DNA of 64,000 nt from Emiliania huxleyi CCMP1516 (GCF_000372725.1 NW_005202428.1:1948109-2012108), one strand, 5' to 3'; counted from the first letter of the stretch, positions 32,548 through 44,229 are shown. Made by a program: numbers and translations. The notes: generated by a model from the letters alone, not told the origin.

Positions 32548-33672
32548 ATGCCCACGCACCCCTCCCTGCACGAGTGGCACGGCGGACAGCGGGCCCTCGC
32601 CCCTCGCTCGCTTGCGAGCCGGGGCGCTGGCCCCGCCGCCCCGCCTCCGCCCCGGGAGGCAATGCAGGCGCTGCGGCTCGTTGACGTCGCCTCAAGCAGC
32701 TTTGCAGCAGGCTCCAACGCGGCGTGCTACGCCGGGAGGCAGGCCTCGACAGCGAGTGAGGCACAGAGGGACGTCTGCGTGTGTGCCTCTTTCTTCGAGC
32801 CGCGCCGGACAATGATGGAGCTGCGGGTCCTCAAGATCCTAGGCTCGGCGCCTCACCCGAACGTCGTCCGGCTGTACGGTTTCCACGTCGGGCTGCTGCC
32901 TTCGCAGTGCATCGCTGGCCATCCCGCCCGCTGCGACCTCTACGTCGGCACTGCAGCCGGCCCGGCCAGCAGCACCGTCCTGTGGCGCGTGCTCGAGCGG
33001 TGCGGTGCAGACCTCTACGAAAGGCTCCCGACCCTCCGCAGGGACTCCGGCGCGCAGCTTCCGGAGCCGCTCGTACTCGCGCTTCTGGAGCAGATTGCGT
33101 GCGCCCTCGCCCACCTGCATCAACACGGCATCAGTCACCGCGACATCAAGCTCGAGAATGTGCTGGTGGCGCCTTGTGGCAGCCTCAAATTGGCTGACTT
33201 TGACTTGGCGTCGGTCGACGCGGCCTGCACGGACACGGTGGGCACGCGCTCGTACGCCGCGCCGGAGGTGCTGGCTGCGAGCGAGCGCGCGCCGTACGCG
33301 CCAATGCCCGCTGACGTGTGGTCCTTTGGTTGCCTGGCCTTTGGGCTGGCCACATCGTTCTTCTTTGTGGACGAGGCGAGCGAGCGGGACTGGAGGTTCG
33401 CATTGGTCGCGCGCTGCCAGGCGGACGGGCGCAGCGCCCTTCGCGTCCTCTTCTCTGCGTACCGCCTTCCCTGCCCCTTCTCGCCCGAGCTCTGCTCGCT
33501 GCTCGACCAGTGCTTGCAAGTCACACCTGCGGCTCGGCCAAGCAGCGCGAGCGTGCACAATGCGCTGGAACAGCTGGTCGTGCGCAATTCGCGCGCCGCG
33601 CTGGTGCCGTCGGCGCCGCTCGCGCAGGAGCCGCAGGCTGTCTTCCAACTGTGCGTGCCGCCCTTGTCTTGA
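32548..33672 (+). CDS. Protein kinase-like protein with DFD and degenerate ATP site
   Basis: The single-exon frame has 374 residues. The C-lobe is clear: ALAHLHQHGISHRDIKLENVL contains the HRD catalytic loop, GTRSYAAPEV matches the APE region, and PADVWSFGCLAFGL gives subdomain IX. Two key features are atypical. The DFG triad reads DFD (KLADFDLAS). The N-lobe has no clear GxGxxG loop (SSSFAAGSNAACYAG) and no VAIK lysine before MMELRVLKIL. It may be a pseudokinase or use an alternative lysine. The first ATG (32,548) gives a 38-residue Pro/Ala extension; the ATG at 32,662 is an alternative start directly before the domain. Confidence 0.8.
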   Translation: MPTHPSLHEWHGGQRALAPRSLASRGAGPAAPPPPREAMQALRLVDVASSSFAAGSNAACYAGRQASTASEAQRDVCVCASFFEPRRTMMELRVLKILGSAPHPNVVRLYGFHVGLLPSQCIAGHPARCDLYVGTAAGPASSTVLWRVLERCGADLYERLPTLRRDSGAQLPEPLVLALLEQIACALAHLHQHGISHRDIKLENVLVAPCGSLKLADFDLASVDAACTDTVGTRSYAAPEVLAASERAPYAPMPADVWSFGCLAFGLATSFFFVDEASERDWRFALVARCQADGRSALRVLFSAYRLPCPFSPELCSLLDQCLQVTPAARPSSASVHNALEQLVVRNSRAALVPSAPLAQEPQAVFQLCVPPLS

Positions 33673-33679
33673 ACGTGTA

Positions 33680-34130
33680 CTCCCGACATCACGACCAGAG
33701 TCCGGACGACACCCGCGTCTTGTGGATATCTGGCATGGACTCGTGCTCTTGATTTCGTGTGTGTGACTGGCGTGCCCACTGTGAGTTGTGAGGCGTTGCT
33801 GGTGTGTTCTTGTATTGTGCGCGCCGCCACCGGCCTCCCTCGACGCACTCCCACTCGAGTGCGCCCCGTCCGCCCGTGCGCTGCGGGGGAGCATATGTGT
33901 TTGTGCACACCGTGCACGCGTGTTACCCCGTGCGTGCTAGTGTGTCCACTCCTGTCAGTGCGTGGTTTACTACGACCTCACCTGCCTCTTTCCCGCGAAA
34001 TCGCAACCACGACCGCGCTGAACGCATCTCCCAATGCGACAGAGAGAGACTGTGCAACACACGGCCAGTGACCCGTGAGCGCCCAATCGCCGCGTGGCAC
34101 CTCGAGCTTTTGTGGCCTTCCCCAGCCCAC
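33680..34130. other. Intergenic spacer without recognised features
   Basis: It is of mixed composition with no convincing ORF and separates the kinase (+) from the small gene ending at 34,137 (-). Confidence 0.4.
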
Positions 34131-34136
34131 CACTAC

Positions 34137-34534
34137 CTACCTCCAGGTAGGCTTGAGCTTTCCCAGCAGTCCGAAAAGAGGAACATCACCACTTCGGTAG
34201 AATGTTAGAATGTTCATGGTACGCACCAAGCCCGTTGGAGCGGCCGGGCACGGCCAGCCGACGCCGCGGTAGCCCACACCTCGCACGATCCATGCGCCAC
34301 GAGCAGCGCTGGGTGTCAACTCGTGCCGTTTGCGGGGTCCATGTCGCTGTCGCTGTCGCTGCCGTGTCGGCACGCCAGCTCGTTATTGATTTTATCAAGC
34401 CGCGCTCTCCAGTCGGCGCTGAAATCCGGTGCAGGTTTCTGCGTGGGAATAAAGAGCGCGAGCAACGTCGCCCAGATCGTCAACGGCCTTGACGACGTCT
34501 CCGACTGCGGCTCGTCAGGGCTCGCGCTGGGCAT
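34137..34534 (-). CDS. Small putative membrane protein, two exons
   Basis: Model: complement(34137..34279, 34327..34534), 116 residues. Exon 1 encodes a hydrophobic segment (LTIWATLLALFIP) followed by DFSADWRARLDKINNELACR and an acidic Ser/Asp tract. Exon 2 encodes GYRGVGWPCPAAPTG...NILTFYRSGDVPLFGLL. A 47-nt GC-AG intron (phase 1) joins two frames of good composition, and both phases fit. The start at 34,534 is supported by an upstream partial duplicate (34,631-34,690) that preserves the ATG and the following codons. No family was recognised. Confidence 0.45.
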
Positions 34535-34630
34535 TTTGGCGAACAAAAGAAATTATTCCGCCGAGGTTCTCGAGGTGGATATGGCCGCGTTGGGTAGCGA
34601 GGATTTAATGGAAAAATTTTAGGACAAAAA

Positions 34631-34690
34631 GTATGACGTCTCCGACTGCGGCTCGTCGAGCGCGCCAGGCATTTTGCGAACAAAAGAATT
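34631..34690 (-). pseudogene. Partial 5' copy of the small gene at 34,137-34,534
   Basis: The complement encodes MPGALDEPQSETS, closely matching the start of the downstream gene (MPSASPDEPQSETS), with the same leader (ttttgttcgc.aaaatgcc). It then diverges. It is a tandem duplication of the 5' end, as at 5,157. Confidence 0.6.
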
Positions 34691-34839
34691 TTACCAGCGA
34701 ACTCCCTCGCACGGACACTGGACACGGGACTGGCGCGCACTGGCACTAACACAGGTACACCACGCTCCACGCACCACGGGAGCCGCCTAAGCGACTCCTG
34801 CGAACAAAAGAAGCGTCGCCGGCTTTCTCTTTTCTACCC

Positions 34840-34960
34840 CTGGATCGTCCTTCCAAAATCCTGCTCGTGTCAATGCTCGTGCAGGTAGGGACCCTGTCCT
34901 CCCCCCATCCCTCGTCTGGAGCACTTGGAGGTTTGGTGTGTGTGTTTTCTTTCTTTCTTA
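34840..34960 (+). repeat. Short dispersed repeat B
   Basis: ggatcgtccttccaaaatcc ... gcaggtagggaccctgtcct and a tttctttcttt tail match copies at 3,843 and 22,650 and the inverted copy at 22,755. It lies just 3' of the fatty-acid-hydroxylase gene. Confidence 0.65.
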
Positions 34961-35066
34961 TCGGTGGCTCGGAGAGGAGCCGGCGAGGGAGCGCTGGCCA
35001 GGCCAAGCCGGCTGGCCTGGTACGAGTAGAGGGAGAGCGGGCGGCTGCGCCGGCACTGCGGGCGGA

Positions 35067-35916
35067 TCAGGCGGCCTTGTTGCTCACGGCCACCGGCTTG
35101 CCCCCGAGGGCGAGGAAGAAGGCGTCCGCCGCCCTCGTCAGCGTGGGCGAGGCGGCGAGCAGCCGGTCGAGGTTCAGCGTAGGCGCAGCGTAGTTCTTCG
35201 TCAGCTTGCGGTGGTGCTCCAGGTGGCCGCCTGTTCACAGTTGCACCGCTGCGTCTCTTCTTCCCCGCCTCCCGCCGCTGCGCGAGACGGCCGCCGGTGC
35301 TGACAAAGACGGAGGGGAGCAGCGCGGCGGCGAGCGCCTCGAGGCGCGGCGTGTGTATCAGCAAGTTGTTCGCCGAGATGAGCGACACCGCCGCGTACAG
35401 CGCCAACGCGTCGGGGCGGCAGACGACGCAGCCAACCACGAACGGCAGCATGTAGGCGATGGCGTACTCGGTGAGCGAGACGGCGTTGGAGGCGCTTGGG
35501 ACGACGTGCGTAGAGAACTGGTGGTGGAAGGAGTGCGCCCAGTACAGCGCCTTGGTGTGCATCAGCCGGTGCGCCGTGTAGTAGCCCGCCGCGTGCACGA
35601 GCACCAGTGCGACCGCCGCGACCGCCGATGAGGCGGGCGGCAGCGCGGGCCAGCAGAAGAACTCCTGTGCCACGTAGTAGACGGCGGGGCCGAGCAGAAA
35701 GTTGTTGCGGAGCGTTGCGGCCCACGCCTGCGCGTACAGGCTCGGCGACTTGCGAGCGAGGCCAATCGCGACGTCGAGGCAGAGGAGCTCGAGGACGAGC
35801 ATCACGACCGTGGTGGACGCAGCCATCCGAACTCCGGCCGCCACGCCCAGGGGCACCGGCCACGCAGTGAGCGTCTGCAGCCAGGCTTGAACCGCCGAGT
35901 CGGCAGGGACGAGCAT
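35067..35916 (-). CDS. Fatty acid hydroxylase/sterol desaturase superfamily protein
   Basis: Model: complement(35067..35230, 35295..35916), 261 residues. The di-iron histidine boxes are all present: HRLMH (HxxxH), HSFHH (HxxHH), and HLEHH (HxxHH) in exon 2. Hydrophobic segments before and between them fit an integral ER membrane enzyme (for example ASTTVVMLVLELLCLDVAI, SAVAAVALVLVHAAGYY). Members oxidise sterols, fatty acids or ceramides; the substrate cannot be told. The 64-nt intron is GC-AG (phase 1), and its first bases (gcggccgtct) nearly copy the start of exon 2 (gcggccacct). The last histidine box is only reached by splicing, which supports the model. Confidence 0.87.
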
Positions 35917-36040
35917 CTCCGGGCGCGGGCGGCGAGCAAGGGAGGGTGGGAGCTGTGAGGGTCCGGCCCACCTATACCCCGACTCGGCGGCAAGGGAGAG
36001 TTTGGGCGCTTTTGATAAAGAAATCGTGCGAGGACCAAGA

Positions 36041-36709
36041 CTAGAGCATCTCCGCGGTCTCAAGCAGTGCCGGCCAGGACGGCGGCGCTCCTGGCAGGCG
36101 CAGCTTGGCGAGCGACACGGCGAGGGTGCGGGTATCTCCGACGTCGTGCAGCGTGAAGTCGCTCTCGTCCGGATCACACGGCAGATGCAGCTTCGCGTTC
36201 GTCAGCACCGCCTCGCCGCCCACGCTGAGCGAGACGGCCTTCGACGTTGCGTTGAGCCGCACGTCCTTCGGCCTTGTCTCCGGCGGCAGCCCTCGTAGCA
36301 GCAGCATGGCCTCCGCCGGCGTCTGCTCGAAGGTCCACCGCGTGTGCAGCGGCCCACTCATCGGGCCGCTGCTCAGAGGCCCCGTCAGCGGCGCAGCCTT
36401 GGGCGCCGCCCGTCGCATCGCCGCCGCCGTGTCTCGATAGTATCCGAGGCCGTCGCCGCCGCTCTTGAAGACGTAATCATCGCGGCGGCCTTCAAAGGCT
36501 GTCGCCGGCACAAACGGCGGAGGCGGAGGCGCGGCGTCGCTCGACTGTGGCCGCTCGGGTGGTGGCAGAAGCACCTCGCCGGCGTTGGGCTGCGCCTTGC
36601 GAGCGGCGGCGATAAAGTCGGTCGCATCCCTGAGAATTTGCCGCGCGACCGGATTCCGAGCTTCCTCGATGCGTTGCTGCACCGGGTCGAGGCTGGAGGG
36701 CGCAGGCAT
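36041..36709 (-). CDS. CS-domain protein with GLGYY motif
   Basis: It is intronless, 222 residues. Residues ~20-60 are helical and Pro-rich. At ~75 is YVFKSGGDGLGYYRD, a motif shared with the RS protein at 7,808-8,759. Residues ~120-215 resemble a CS (CHORD-SGT1/p23-like) beta-sandwich: WTFEQTPAEAML, DVRLNATSKAVSLSVGGE, DESDFTLHD and TLAVSLAKL ending with W..LLETAE. CS domains usually act as HSP90/HSP70 co-chaperones or in dynein/NudC-type assembly. The start (36,709) precedes the helical segment; upstream lie retroelement tails. Confidence 0.72.
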   Translation of the reverse strand: MPAPSSLDPVQQRIEEARNPVARQILRDATDFIAAARKAQPNAGEVLLPPPERPQSSDAAPPPPPFVPATAFEGRRDDYVFKSGGDGLGYYRDTAAAMRRAAPKAAPLTGPLSSGPMSGPLHTRWTFEQTPAEAMLLLRGLPPETRPKDVRLNATSKAVSLSVGGEAVLTNAKLHLPCDPDESDFTLHDVGDTRTLAVSLAKLRLPGAPPSWPALLETAEML

Positions 36710-36854
36710 CGGGTCGAGGCTGCGCTGAGACGCAAAACAGAAGGGCCGATGAGGGGTAGGGATGGAAGCGGCGGCGGAAGAGGCAGCGGCGGTGACGACA
36801 AAAAAAGCGGGGACTTTTGTTTCTTTTTGCGCGCCAGTCCCGTGCCCAGTGAAG

Positions 36855-37085
36855 AAAGAAAAAACATAAGCCAAGGGAGGGATGGGAGGACGGCACGCCG
36901 CCACCGTGCCCAGTAAAAGAAAGAATTTTAAGAAAACAGACAACCCAGAGGAGGGATGGGAGGAAGAAAGGTTTTCTAAAATCTCTCTCTGGCAGGACGG
37001 CACGCCGCCACCACACATTGTTGGGATTTTAAGGAGAGGGTTGTGGTGCGCTAGCCGTCGCCCACCCTTGGGCGTCTGCCACCGT
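36855..37085 (-). mobile_element. Two family A retroelement 3' tails, inverted orientation
   Basis: The complement carries ggcggcgtgccgtcctccca with ttctttctt tails twice, and ggcgacggctagcgcaccac with ttaaaatccc, as in the copies at 3,655-4,150 and 22,420. Confidence 0.65.
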
Positions 37086-37089
37086 GCCC

Positions 37090-38054
37090 AGTGTGTGCGA
37101 GGGAGCTTAGTCTACAGTCAGCGCTTTGATCCCAATCACGACACATGTGTGACTCGCCTAGTGTGGAGACGCCGTGTACCGTGGGGCCTTGTTGTCCTAG
37201 CACGGGAGTACCCGTGTGGACCGGAGGTAACAGCAGCAGCAGCAGCAGCCTGTGTTAGTTAGTGCCAGTGCGTAGAGCTGTTTAACATTAACTTTGGGCC
37301 TAACTAACAGTTGCGCTATTGTTGGCTGAAATCCTTAACGTTGTTCAAGTGTTCACCCCAGCCAATGCTGTTACTGTTTGTTACTGTTGTTACTGTTGTT
37401 CAGCGGCCAGCAAGCAGAACGGCAAAAAACCCGGGTAAAACCCAAAAATACCTGGGATTTCCCGGGTATTTTCGGGTATTACCCGCACTGGACGCTGGAG
37501 ATCGTCGTGGGTCACTGCCAGGCCTTCCTTATTGTTGTTCAGCCGGCCTAACGTTAGCTACTGTTGTTGGGGAGCCCCACTGTTGTTCTGTTGTTACTGT
37601 TAACACTAGCAACACTGTTCAGCTCCCAACGTTAAACAGCTCTACCAGTGCGGAGAGAGAGAAGGTATTGTTTGTCCAGTGCGCGCCAGTCCCGTGCAGA
37701 ACAAAAAAAAGGGAAAAAGTTTTTTCACAGCCAGTGGCGCGGGAGCCGTACTGCGGCTTTCCTTTCCTCGATCGTTGATAAAAGAAAGACGTAGCACAAA
37801 AACAGTCCCACCATGCAGAGCGCATCTCTCTCTCTCTGTTGTGCGAGGCGTGAACCGCGCCATTCGCTCTCACCTGGCAACCCTGTCTGCACGTCTCGCG
37901 CGCGCGTGAACAGGGCTCCAGGCCCCAAATGACGTGTGAGTGTTAGATTTGTTTGGTATTGCTAAAAATCTCTCTCTCAAAAACAAACCTAGAGCTTCCT
38001 GCCGGGCCCGACGCGAGAGTGAGAGTCTCTCTCTAGAGTGTGTGAGTCTCTCTG
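37090..38054. repeat. Repeat-rich spacer with family R1 3' end
   Basis: 37,125-37,180 (cacatgtgtgactcgcctag) recurs inverted at 44,705-44,765. 37,200-37,640 has tgttgttactgttgttcagc-type repeats and an acccgggta palindromic cluster (37,420-37,485). 37,808-37,978 is a (+)-oriented copy of the R1 3' end encoding RISL..VRGVNRAIRSHLATL and its tail tggtattgctaaaaatctct. Confidence 0.55.
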
Positions 38055-39510
<1,456 letters not shown>

Positions 39511-39514
39511 CGGT

Positions 39515-41085
39515 GGGGCAGACGTGTGGGGTCCGTGGGCAGGGGCAGAGCGGCCGGCGAGACCCGTGCGAGAGCATCGGAGGGTGATGCGTGCGCCAGG
39601 CGCGCTGGCTCTCCTCTTTTATTTTTATGTGTCGAGATGTGTATCAGATACGAGAGCTCGCGGGGGCTAGCGCGGGCTCGGCCAGTACACTGACCAGTGC
39701 GCAAGTGGTGCCAGTCCCTATCATTGAAAGTAGCAGAGGGGTCGGACCACACGCTCTCCGAATGGGATTTTCTGCCCTGCCGCCTGTCGCGGCCCCGCCT
39801 GCCTCCCGGGGCCCGCCCGGCCGTGCCATCCGCCGCCGGACCGCCCGGCGGGTCCAACCCGAAGCGGGCGACCGGCCGTTCGCACCGCTCGGCCGGCGGG
39901 GCGAGCCCCGCGGCCCTCGATCGCTCGCCCCAGGTCGTGGCCCGACCGGCCCACGCGCACGTCCTGGCCTCTACCGCCGCTTTCGGCGGCGCAATTTGCG
40001 CCTTCATCGCTCTCTGGATCCTCCTGGCACCCATCGGACTCTTCCCGACGGTCGGCGGCACCCACTCCGTGCACTTTGAGTCAGACTCGCTCTTCGGCAG
40101 GCACGCTCTTCGGCAAAAAGTCGCCGCCGGCCGTTCACGCCGAGCCAGCCAGTTGCCGGCTCGCACGGCAGCCTCTTCCTCTCGACCAGCCTCAACTTCG
40201 ACACGGTCATCATTTTGTCGCTGCGTGCTCGTGGCGAGCCGGGCGGCGGTCAAAGTTTGCCCAGACGAGCGCCAGGCGATAGCAAGGTCTCTGTTCGCCC
40301 TGTGCATGTCAGGCCAGGCTGCAGCGGGGCACTACCATCGTGCTACGCTGTTGCAGCCTGACCTTTCCCACTGTGCACAGCCGCCAGAGCACCACCACCG
40401 CCCGGCATCGTGTCACGGCGAGCTCCTTCTGCACCCGTTCGCGAGGCTCTCGCGCTGGCACACTTCGGCCTTCCGCTGCTCGCGTTCGGCGAGCTCTTCT
40501 CCGCACTCCTGCCACGGTGCCGTCGCCACACACCTTCTGGCCGGCCTGAGCCATGCGGACTCGACCTCTCTCCCTCTCTGGAGCACGCCACGGGCCGCGA
40601 CGGCTGCTGGCAGCCGGCCGGCGTGAGGAGGCAGTTTGCCGGCACAGTCGAGCTGGAGTATCCGCTTCTTGATGCTTCTGCGGTCAAGCTCGACCTTATG
40701 TGACATGATATGCCACAATAATGCACGCTCTCACCCCTCAAAGTGTCGAAGTTTACCGGTGACTCTCCGGTGGCCCGATAGTACCGTGTGCCTTTTCCTT
40801 CAAACGAACGCGCTTCGAGGTTCGACAATCGCTAAGCTGCTTATGGGGCACCGCTGCGACTCCCTTGAGGATGCCTGAGGCCACCCCAAGCACTCCCTAA
40901 GCCTTACGTGGACGATTTCAACCCTACTCTGTGTTTGTCTACGCACATTAGCAACTTTGTGCTCATGTCAACGCCACGCCAGTGCTAGCCCATTCAACCC
41001 CGCCCCATTGGGGGCGGGGCCCGTCAAGGGCCTCACTCTAGTGGTATTATAAATTTCTTCCCGCGCCAAATGTACCTGCCGGGAG
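39515..41085. mobile_element. Transposon copy related to 24,112-25,814
   Basis: 40,135-40,560 and 40,620-40,955 match the interior and right end of the transposon at 24,112 (cgagccagccagttgccggc; ctgaggccaccccaagcact; gtttgtctacgcacattagc). The left end is not recognised and may be deleted or replaced by 39,640-40,130. The long (+) frame 39,697-40,626 is probably not a gene, because homologous DNA at 24,150-24,740 does not keep that frame. 40,960-41,085 is the upstream flank of the next gene. Confidence 0.55.
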
Positions 41086-41089
41086 CGCC

Positions 41090-41965
41090 ATGCCCATAGA
41101 CTTGGACGGCGTGGAGTCGCTCACGAGCATCGTCTCGGCGGCGCTCGAATCGCGCGGCGTGCTCGCCAGGATTCGCGCCGAGCTGCGCGCCAACGTCTTT
41201 GCCGCGATTCACGAGGAGGAGCCTGTGGACCAGCGCGGGCCCGAGGCGGAGGCGCTTGCGCGCCTGCGCTCCGAGCCGGCGGGCGAGCTGGCGCTGCACC
41301 TCGTGCGCGACCTGCTCAGCACGTGCGGCCTCGCCTACACCACCTCCGTCCTGCTGCCCGAGGCGCGCCTGCTGCCCGACGTTGCGGGGCTTGACAGGGC
41401 GGCGCTCGCCGGCTCGCTCGGCGTGCCGACTTCCGCCGCCGAGGACGGCACGCCGCTGCTCGTCTCGCTGCTCCGCTCGCGCGCGGGCGGCACGCCGCCG
41501 CTGCCGCCGCGGCCCAGCTCTCCTCCTCCGCCGATGCCGCCGCCCGCCGCCGCCGCCTCGTCGCTGCGACCCGGCTCGTCGTCAGCCCCCGGCTCGTCGT
41601 CAGCCAAGCCGCTCGCGCCGGCGGGGCGGCGCGGCGCCGGCCACCTCTCGGACCTGCCTCCGCTCGGCGGCGGCGCCTCCGCGAGCGGGCTGCGGCTGAC
41701 CGACGAGGAGCAGCGGCTCGACGCGCTGGAGAGCAAGCTGGCCGGCTTGGCGGGGATGCAGCTGGAGGGGGCGGGCGACGAGGGGGACGAGATCGACGAG
41801 GAGATCGAGGACGAGTTCGAGGAGGACGATGACGACGACGCGCACGGCCTCACTGCCTCGCGCCGTTTCGACGCCTCGGTCGACGAGTCTGTCTCTCCTG
41901 GCAGGTTGGCGCGGCTCGAGCAGCGGTTCGACCACAGCGAGGAGGCGTTGCTGCCGCGCCGGTGA
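41090..41965 (+). CDS. FOP/CEP43-like centrosomal protein
   Basis: It is intronless, 291 residues. The N-terminal ~110 residues match the FOP N-terminal dimerisation/LisH region. SAALESRGVLARIRAELRANVFAAI corresponds to the conserved exonic block 'SGVL.RIKAELRAAVF', followed by LRSEPAGELALHLVRDLL...CGLAYTTSVLLPEA. In animals FOP (FGFR1OP/CEP43) anchors proteins at centrioles and supports ciliogenesis. Here it implies basal bodies. The rest is a Pro/Ser-rich linker and an Asp/Glu-rich segment (residues ~225-250), which is family-atypical but common in FOP-related proteins. The start at 41,090 immediately precedes the domain. Confidence 0.85.
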   Translation: MPIDLDGVESLTSIVSAALESRGVLARIRAELRANVFAAIHEEEPVDQRGPEAEALARLRSEPAGELALHLVRDLLSTCGLAYTTSVLLPEARLLPDVAGLDRAALAGSLGVPTSAAEDGTPLLVSLLRSRAGGTPPLPPRPSSPPPPMPPPAAAASSLRPGSSSAPGSSSAKPLAPAGRRGAGHLSDLPPLGGGASASGLRLTDEEQRLDALESKLAGLAGMQLEGAGDEGDEIDEEIEDEFEEDDDDDAHGLTASRRFDASVDESVSPGRLARLEQRFDHSEEALLPRR

Positions 41966-42321
41966 GCGCAGGCGAGCGGGAGGAGTCGGGCCGCGGGCGG
42001 AGACTATGGCAGTCTGTCGCATCGCATAAACGACGTGCCAGTGCGGCGCGCACAAAGCAAAAAGTGTATCTAGCCAAGCGGAGAGAGTGTGTGAGAACGA
42101 GAGCCGCGCTCTCCCACTCCCGACTCCGCACTCTCCGCGGCGAGGTATACATAGGAGTCGGGTCGTCAATGTGCCAGAGCGGCGCCAGCATGCATGGGAA
42201 CACGAAACGTCACGGTCATTACGTAAGAGCACATTCAAAAGCACTGAGCAGTAAGCACACCACCTCTAAGACCACACCCAAGCGACCTGCTGTAACTCAC
42301 ACTAACACACACGTCGCACAT

Positions 42322-42582
42322 TCACACTGTCCTCCCGTTATCGTCGTCTTCATCGAGAGCGAGCCCGTCACAGCGCAGCTTGGATAGCGGCGCCGCGAAG
42401 GGTGCGTTCAGGCCTGTGCAACACGCCAGCGCACCGCAGAGCAAACAGCACGGCCAAAGACAGGACACGACGCCCACGAGTATGGGCGCCTCGACGCTCG
42501 GTCCCAGCGTGTAGACTGCGAGCGCAGATGCGCCGCCCATTGTGAGACAGCCGGCGCCCTGGATGAGCGAGTCGATCCGCAT
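42322..42582 (-). CDS. Possible small Cys-rich membrane protein
   Basis: The 86-residue frame has ordinary composition, with two hydrophobic stretches (GAGCLTMGGASALAVYTL and LVGVVSCLWPCCLLCGALACC) and an acidic tail ending DEDDDNGRTV. No family was recognised and no introns are evident. It lies divergently from the orphan ORF at 42,769. It could also be a chance frame. Confidence 0.35.
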   Translation of the reverse strand: MRIDSLIQGAGCLTMGGASALAVYTLGPSVEAPILVGVVSCLWPCCLLCGALACCTGLNAPFAAPLSKLRCDGLALDEDDDNGRTV

Positions 42583-42768
42583 TGATCCGCCGCTTTTGGT
42601 CGGAGGCGTTTTGGTGGAGGAGGCCGGAGCGAGCCAGCGTCACAGGAGGTTGCCGAAAGCTGCTGCTGCGTCACAGGAGGTATCTTAGAGCGTCTTATCT
42701 TACCTTATATTTCCCGCTGGCCCCTTTCTTCGTTTCGCCGGCATCGCCAAAAGTGATACCAACACATA

Positions 42769-44225
42769 TGCCCCTCTCAGCAGAGCAGCAGCGCGAGCGC
42801 CGCGCAGTAAAGCGCGCTGCAGAAGAGGCAGCTGGCGTCTTCCGTCGCCGACGCGGTCGTCTCGCTGCAGGGCATGTGTGGGACGAGCAGACTGGCACAG
42901 CCGTGCCGCAGGCGACGCAGCCTCCAACGAGCCCATCAGCGGAGGAGGGTGAGAGTGTCCCTCTCACTGCTGGCCTGGCTGTGCCGCACTATTTGCTCGA
43001 TCGCGGCGAGCAGGCCAGGAGACCAGATCACCCAGCTTGGCTTCCCTTCGACCCGGATACCGATGACTACGATTCCGATGGCAGCAGCGGCGAGGAGGAC
43101 TCCGATGGCGGCTGCAGCAAGCTTGAGCGGCGCGCCGAGCGGTTCAGCAACAACTGGGCTGCTCAGCAGGCATGCTGGAGGCGGGAGCACCTCGCAAGCA
43201 TGGCAAAGCGGGCTGCTGCTGCCGTTGCGTGGGATCAGAAGCACGGTGCCCGGCGTGACGCGGAGCTCGAGCGCGTCATGGCAATGCGCGAGCGAGACGA
43301 GCTCGACTACTTCTGGGTGGAGGTGCGCCCGCAGTCGCCGGCACCATCCTCCCCTTGGAAACTGCGTGAGGCCAAGCACCTTGAGGCGGACGCGGTCCGC
43401 ACGCTCGGCGTCAACGAGCTGAACATGTACGAGCCGCTACTTCTCTACTCTGGCTTCGCTCCATTCACGGGCAGCCTCGTCGAAGCCAGCGCATACTTCC
43501 GAGGTGGCCAGTGCGACAAGGATTGGCTCGAGGACGAGCGCGAACGGCTCTTTGACGCGCTTGATGCTGAGATGCCACCACTCCCGGATCCCTCGCCACC
43601 ACCTCCGCTGGATCTGCTCGCTGTGCATCCGCTCGCCAACTATGGCAGCCGCGCAGGCGACCTGCAAGCCACTGACTACGACCCCTGGGAGCCAGAGCAG
43701 TCAGAGCTGCCCACGCAGACATCATCATCACCACCACCACCCCCGCCGGCACCAGCACCAGCCCCAGCGGTCGACGCGCTCTCACTTGGTGAGGCCGCTC
43801 ACCACGCTCTCATCGCTCCGTTCCCACTCAATGCTCCCACCGATGGCCCTCGCATCATGGCGCGGCTTGATCCAGAGACATATGAGCCGTACTACTATGC
43901 TGAGGACGACATCGAGCGGCAGGCAGCGCGTCGGCTTGAGCTGCTCGACACGACCGTCTCCAACCCAGGCTGGATGAGGGAGCAACATGACCCTCTTGCT
44001 CAGCTTACGGATTCTGACGCACGGCCGGTGACGCCGCCAGATCGCACAGCGTTCCCACGCGGTGAGGATGGACGGAAGGACTTCCATAACGAGCGCGCCA
44101 ACTACTACTATGATCGCACTGGCGAACATCTTGAGGGTCCGCCTGACGCACCGCGCTCGCTGGCCGAGCAGCATGATCTCTTCCACAATCTGACACGCAA
44201 CTTCCGCACGCGTAATGATCTATGA
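42769..44225 (+). CDS. Orphan acidic protein, possibly of mobile or foreign origin
   Basis: The single open frame of 485 codons uses third-position A/T clearly more than its neighbours (gct, gca, gat and tct are common). It has the composition of a soluble protein: a charged N-terminus (SAEQQRERRAVKRAAEEA), an acidic patch (DPDTDDYDSDGSSGEEDSDGG), repeated RRREHL/RERDELDYF helices, a Pro-rich linker, and Tyr-rich blocks YEPYYYAEDD and ANYYYDRTGEHLEGPP. No domain is recognised. After the stop at 44,225 a second frame (VFDYARGNDIPPPLPDDTFDHG..., ending near 44,474) has similar character, suggesting a frameshift or an unrecognised intron. The start is taken at 42,769; the frame is open further upstream. 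Transposon remnants lie on both sides within a few kb. Confidence 0.6.
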
Positions 44226-44229
44226 GAGG

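Noticed and set aside
39697-40626. 309-codon frame in the second transposon copy
   Set aside because: The homologous DNA at 24,150-24,740 does not conserve the frame; probably fortuitous.
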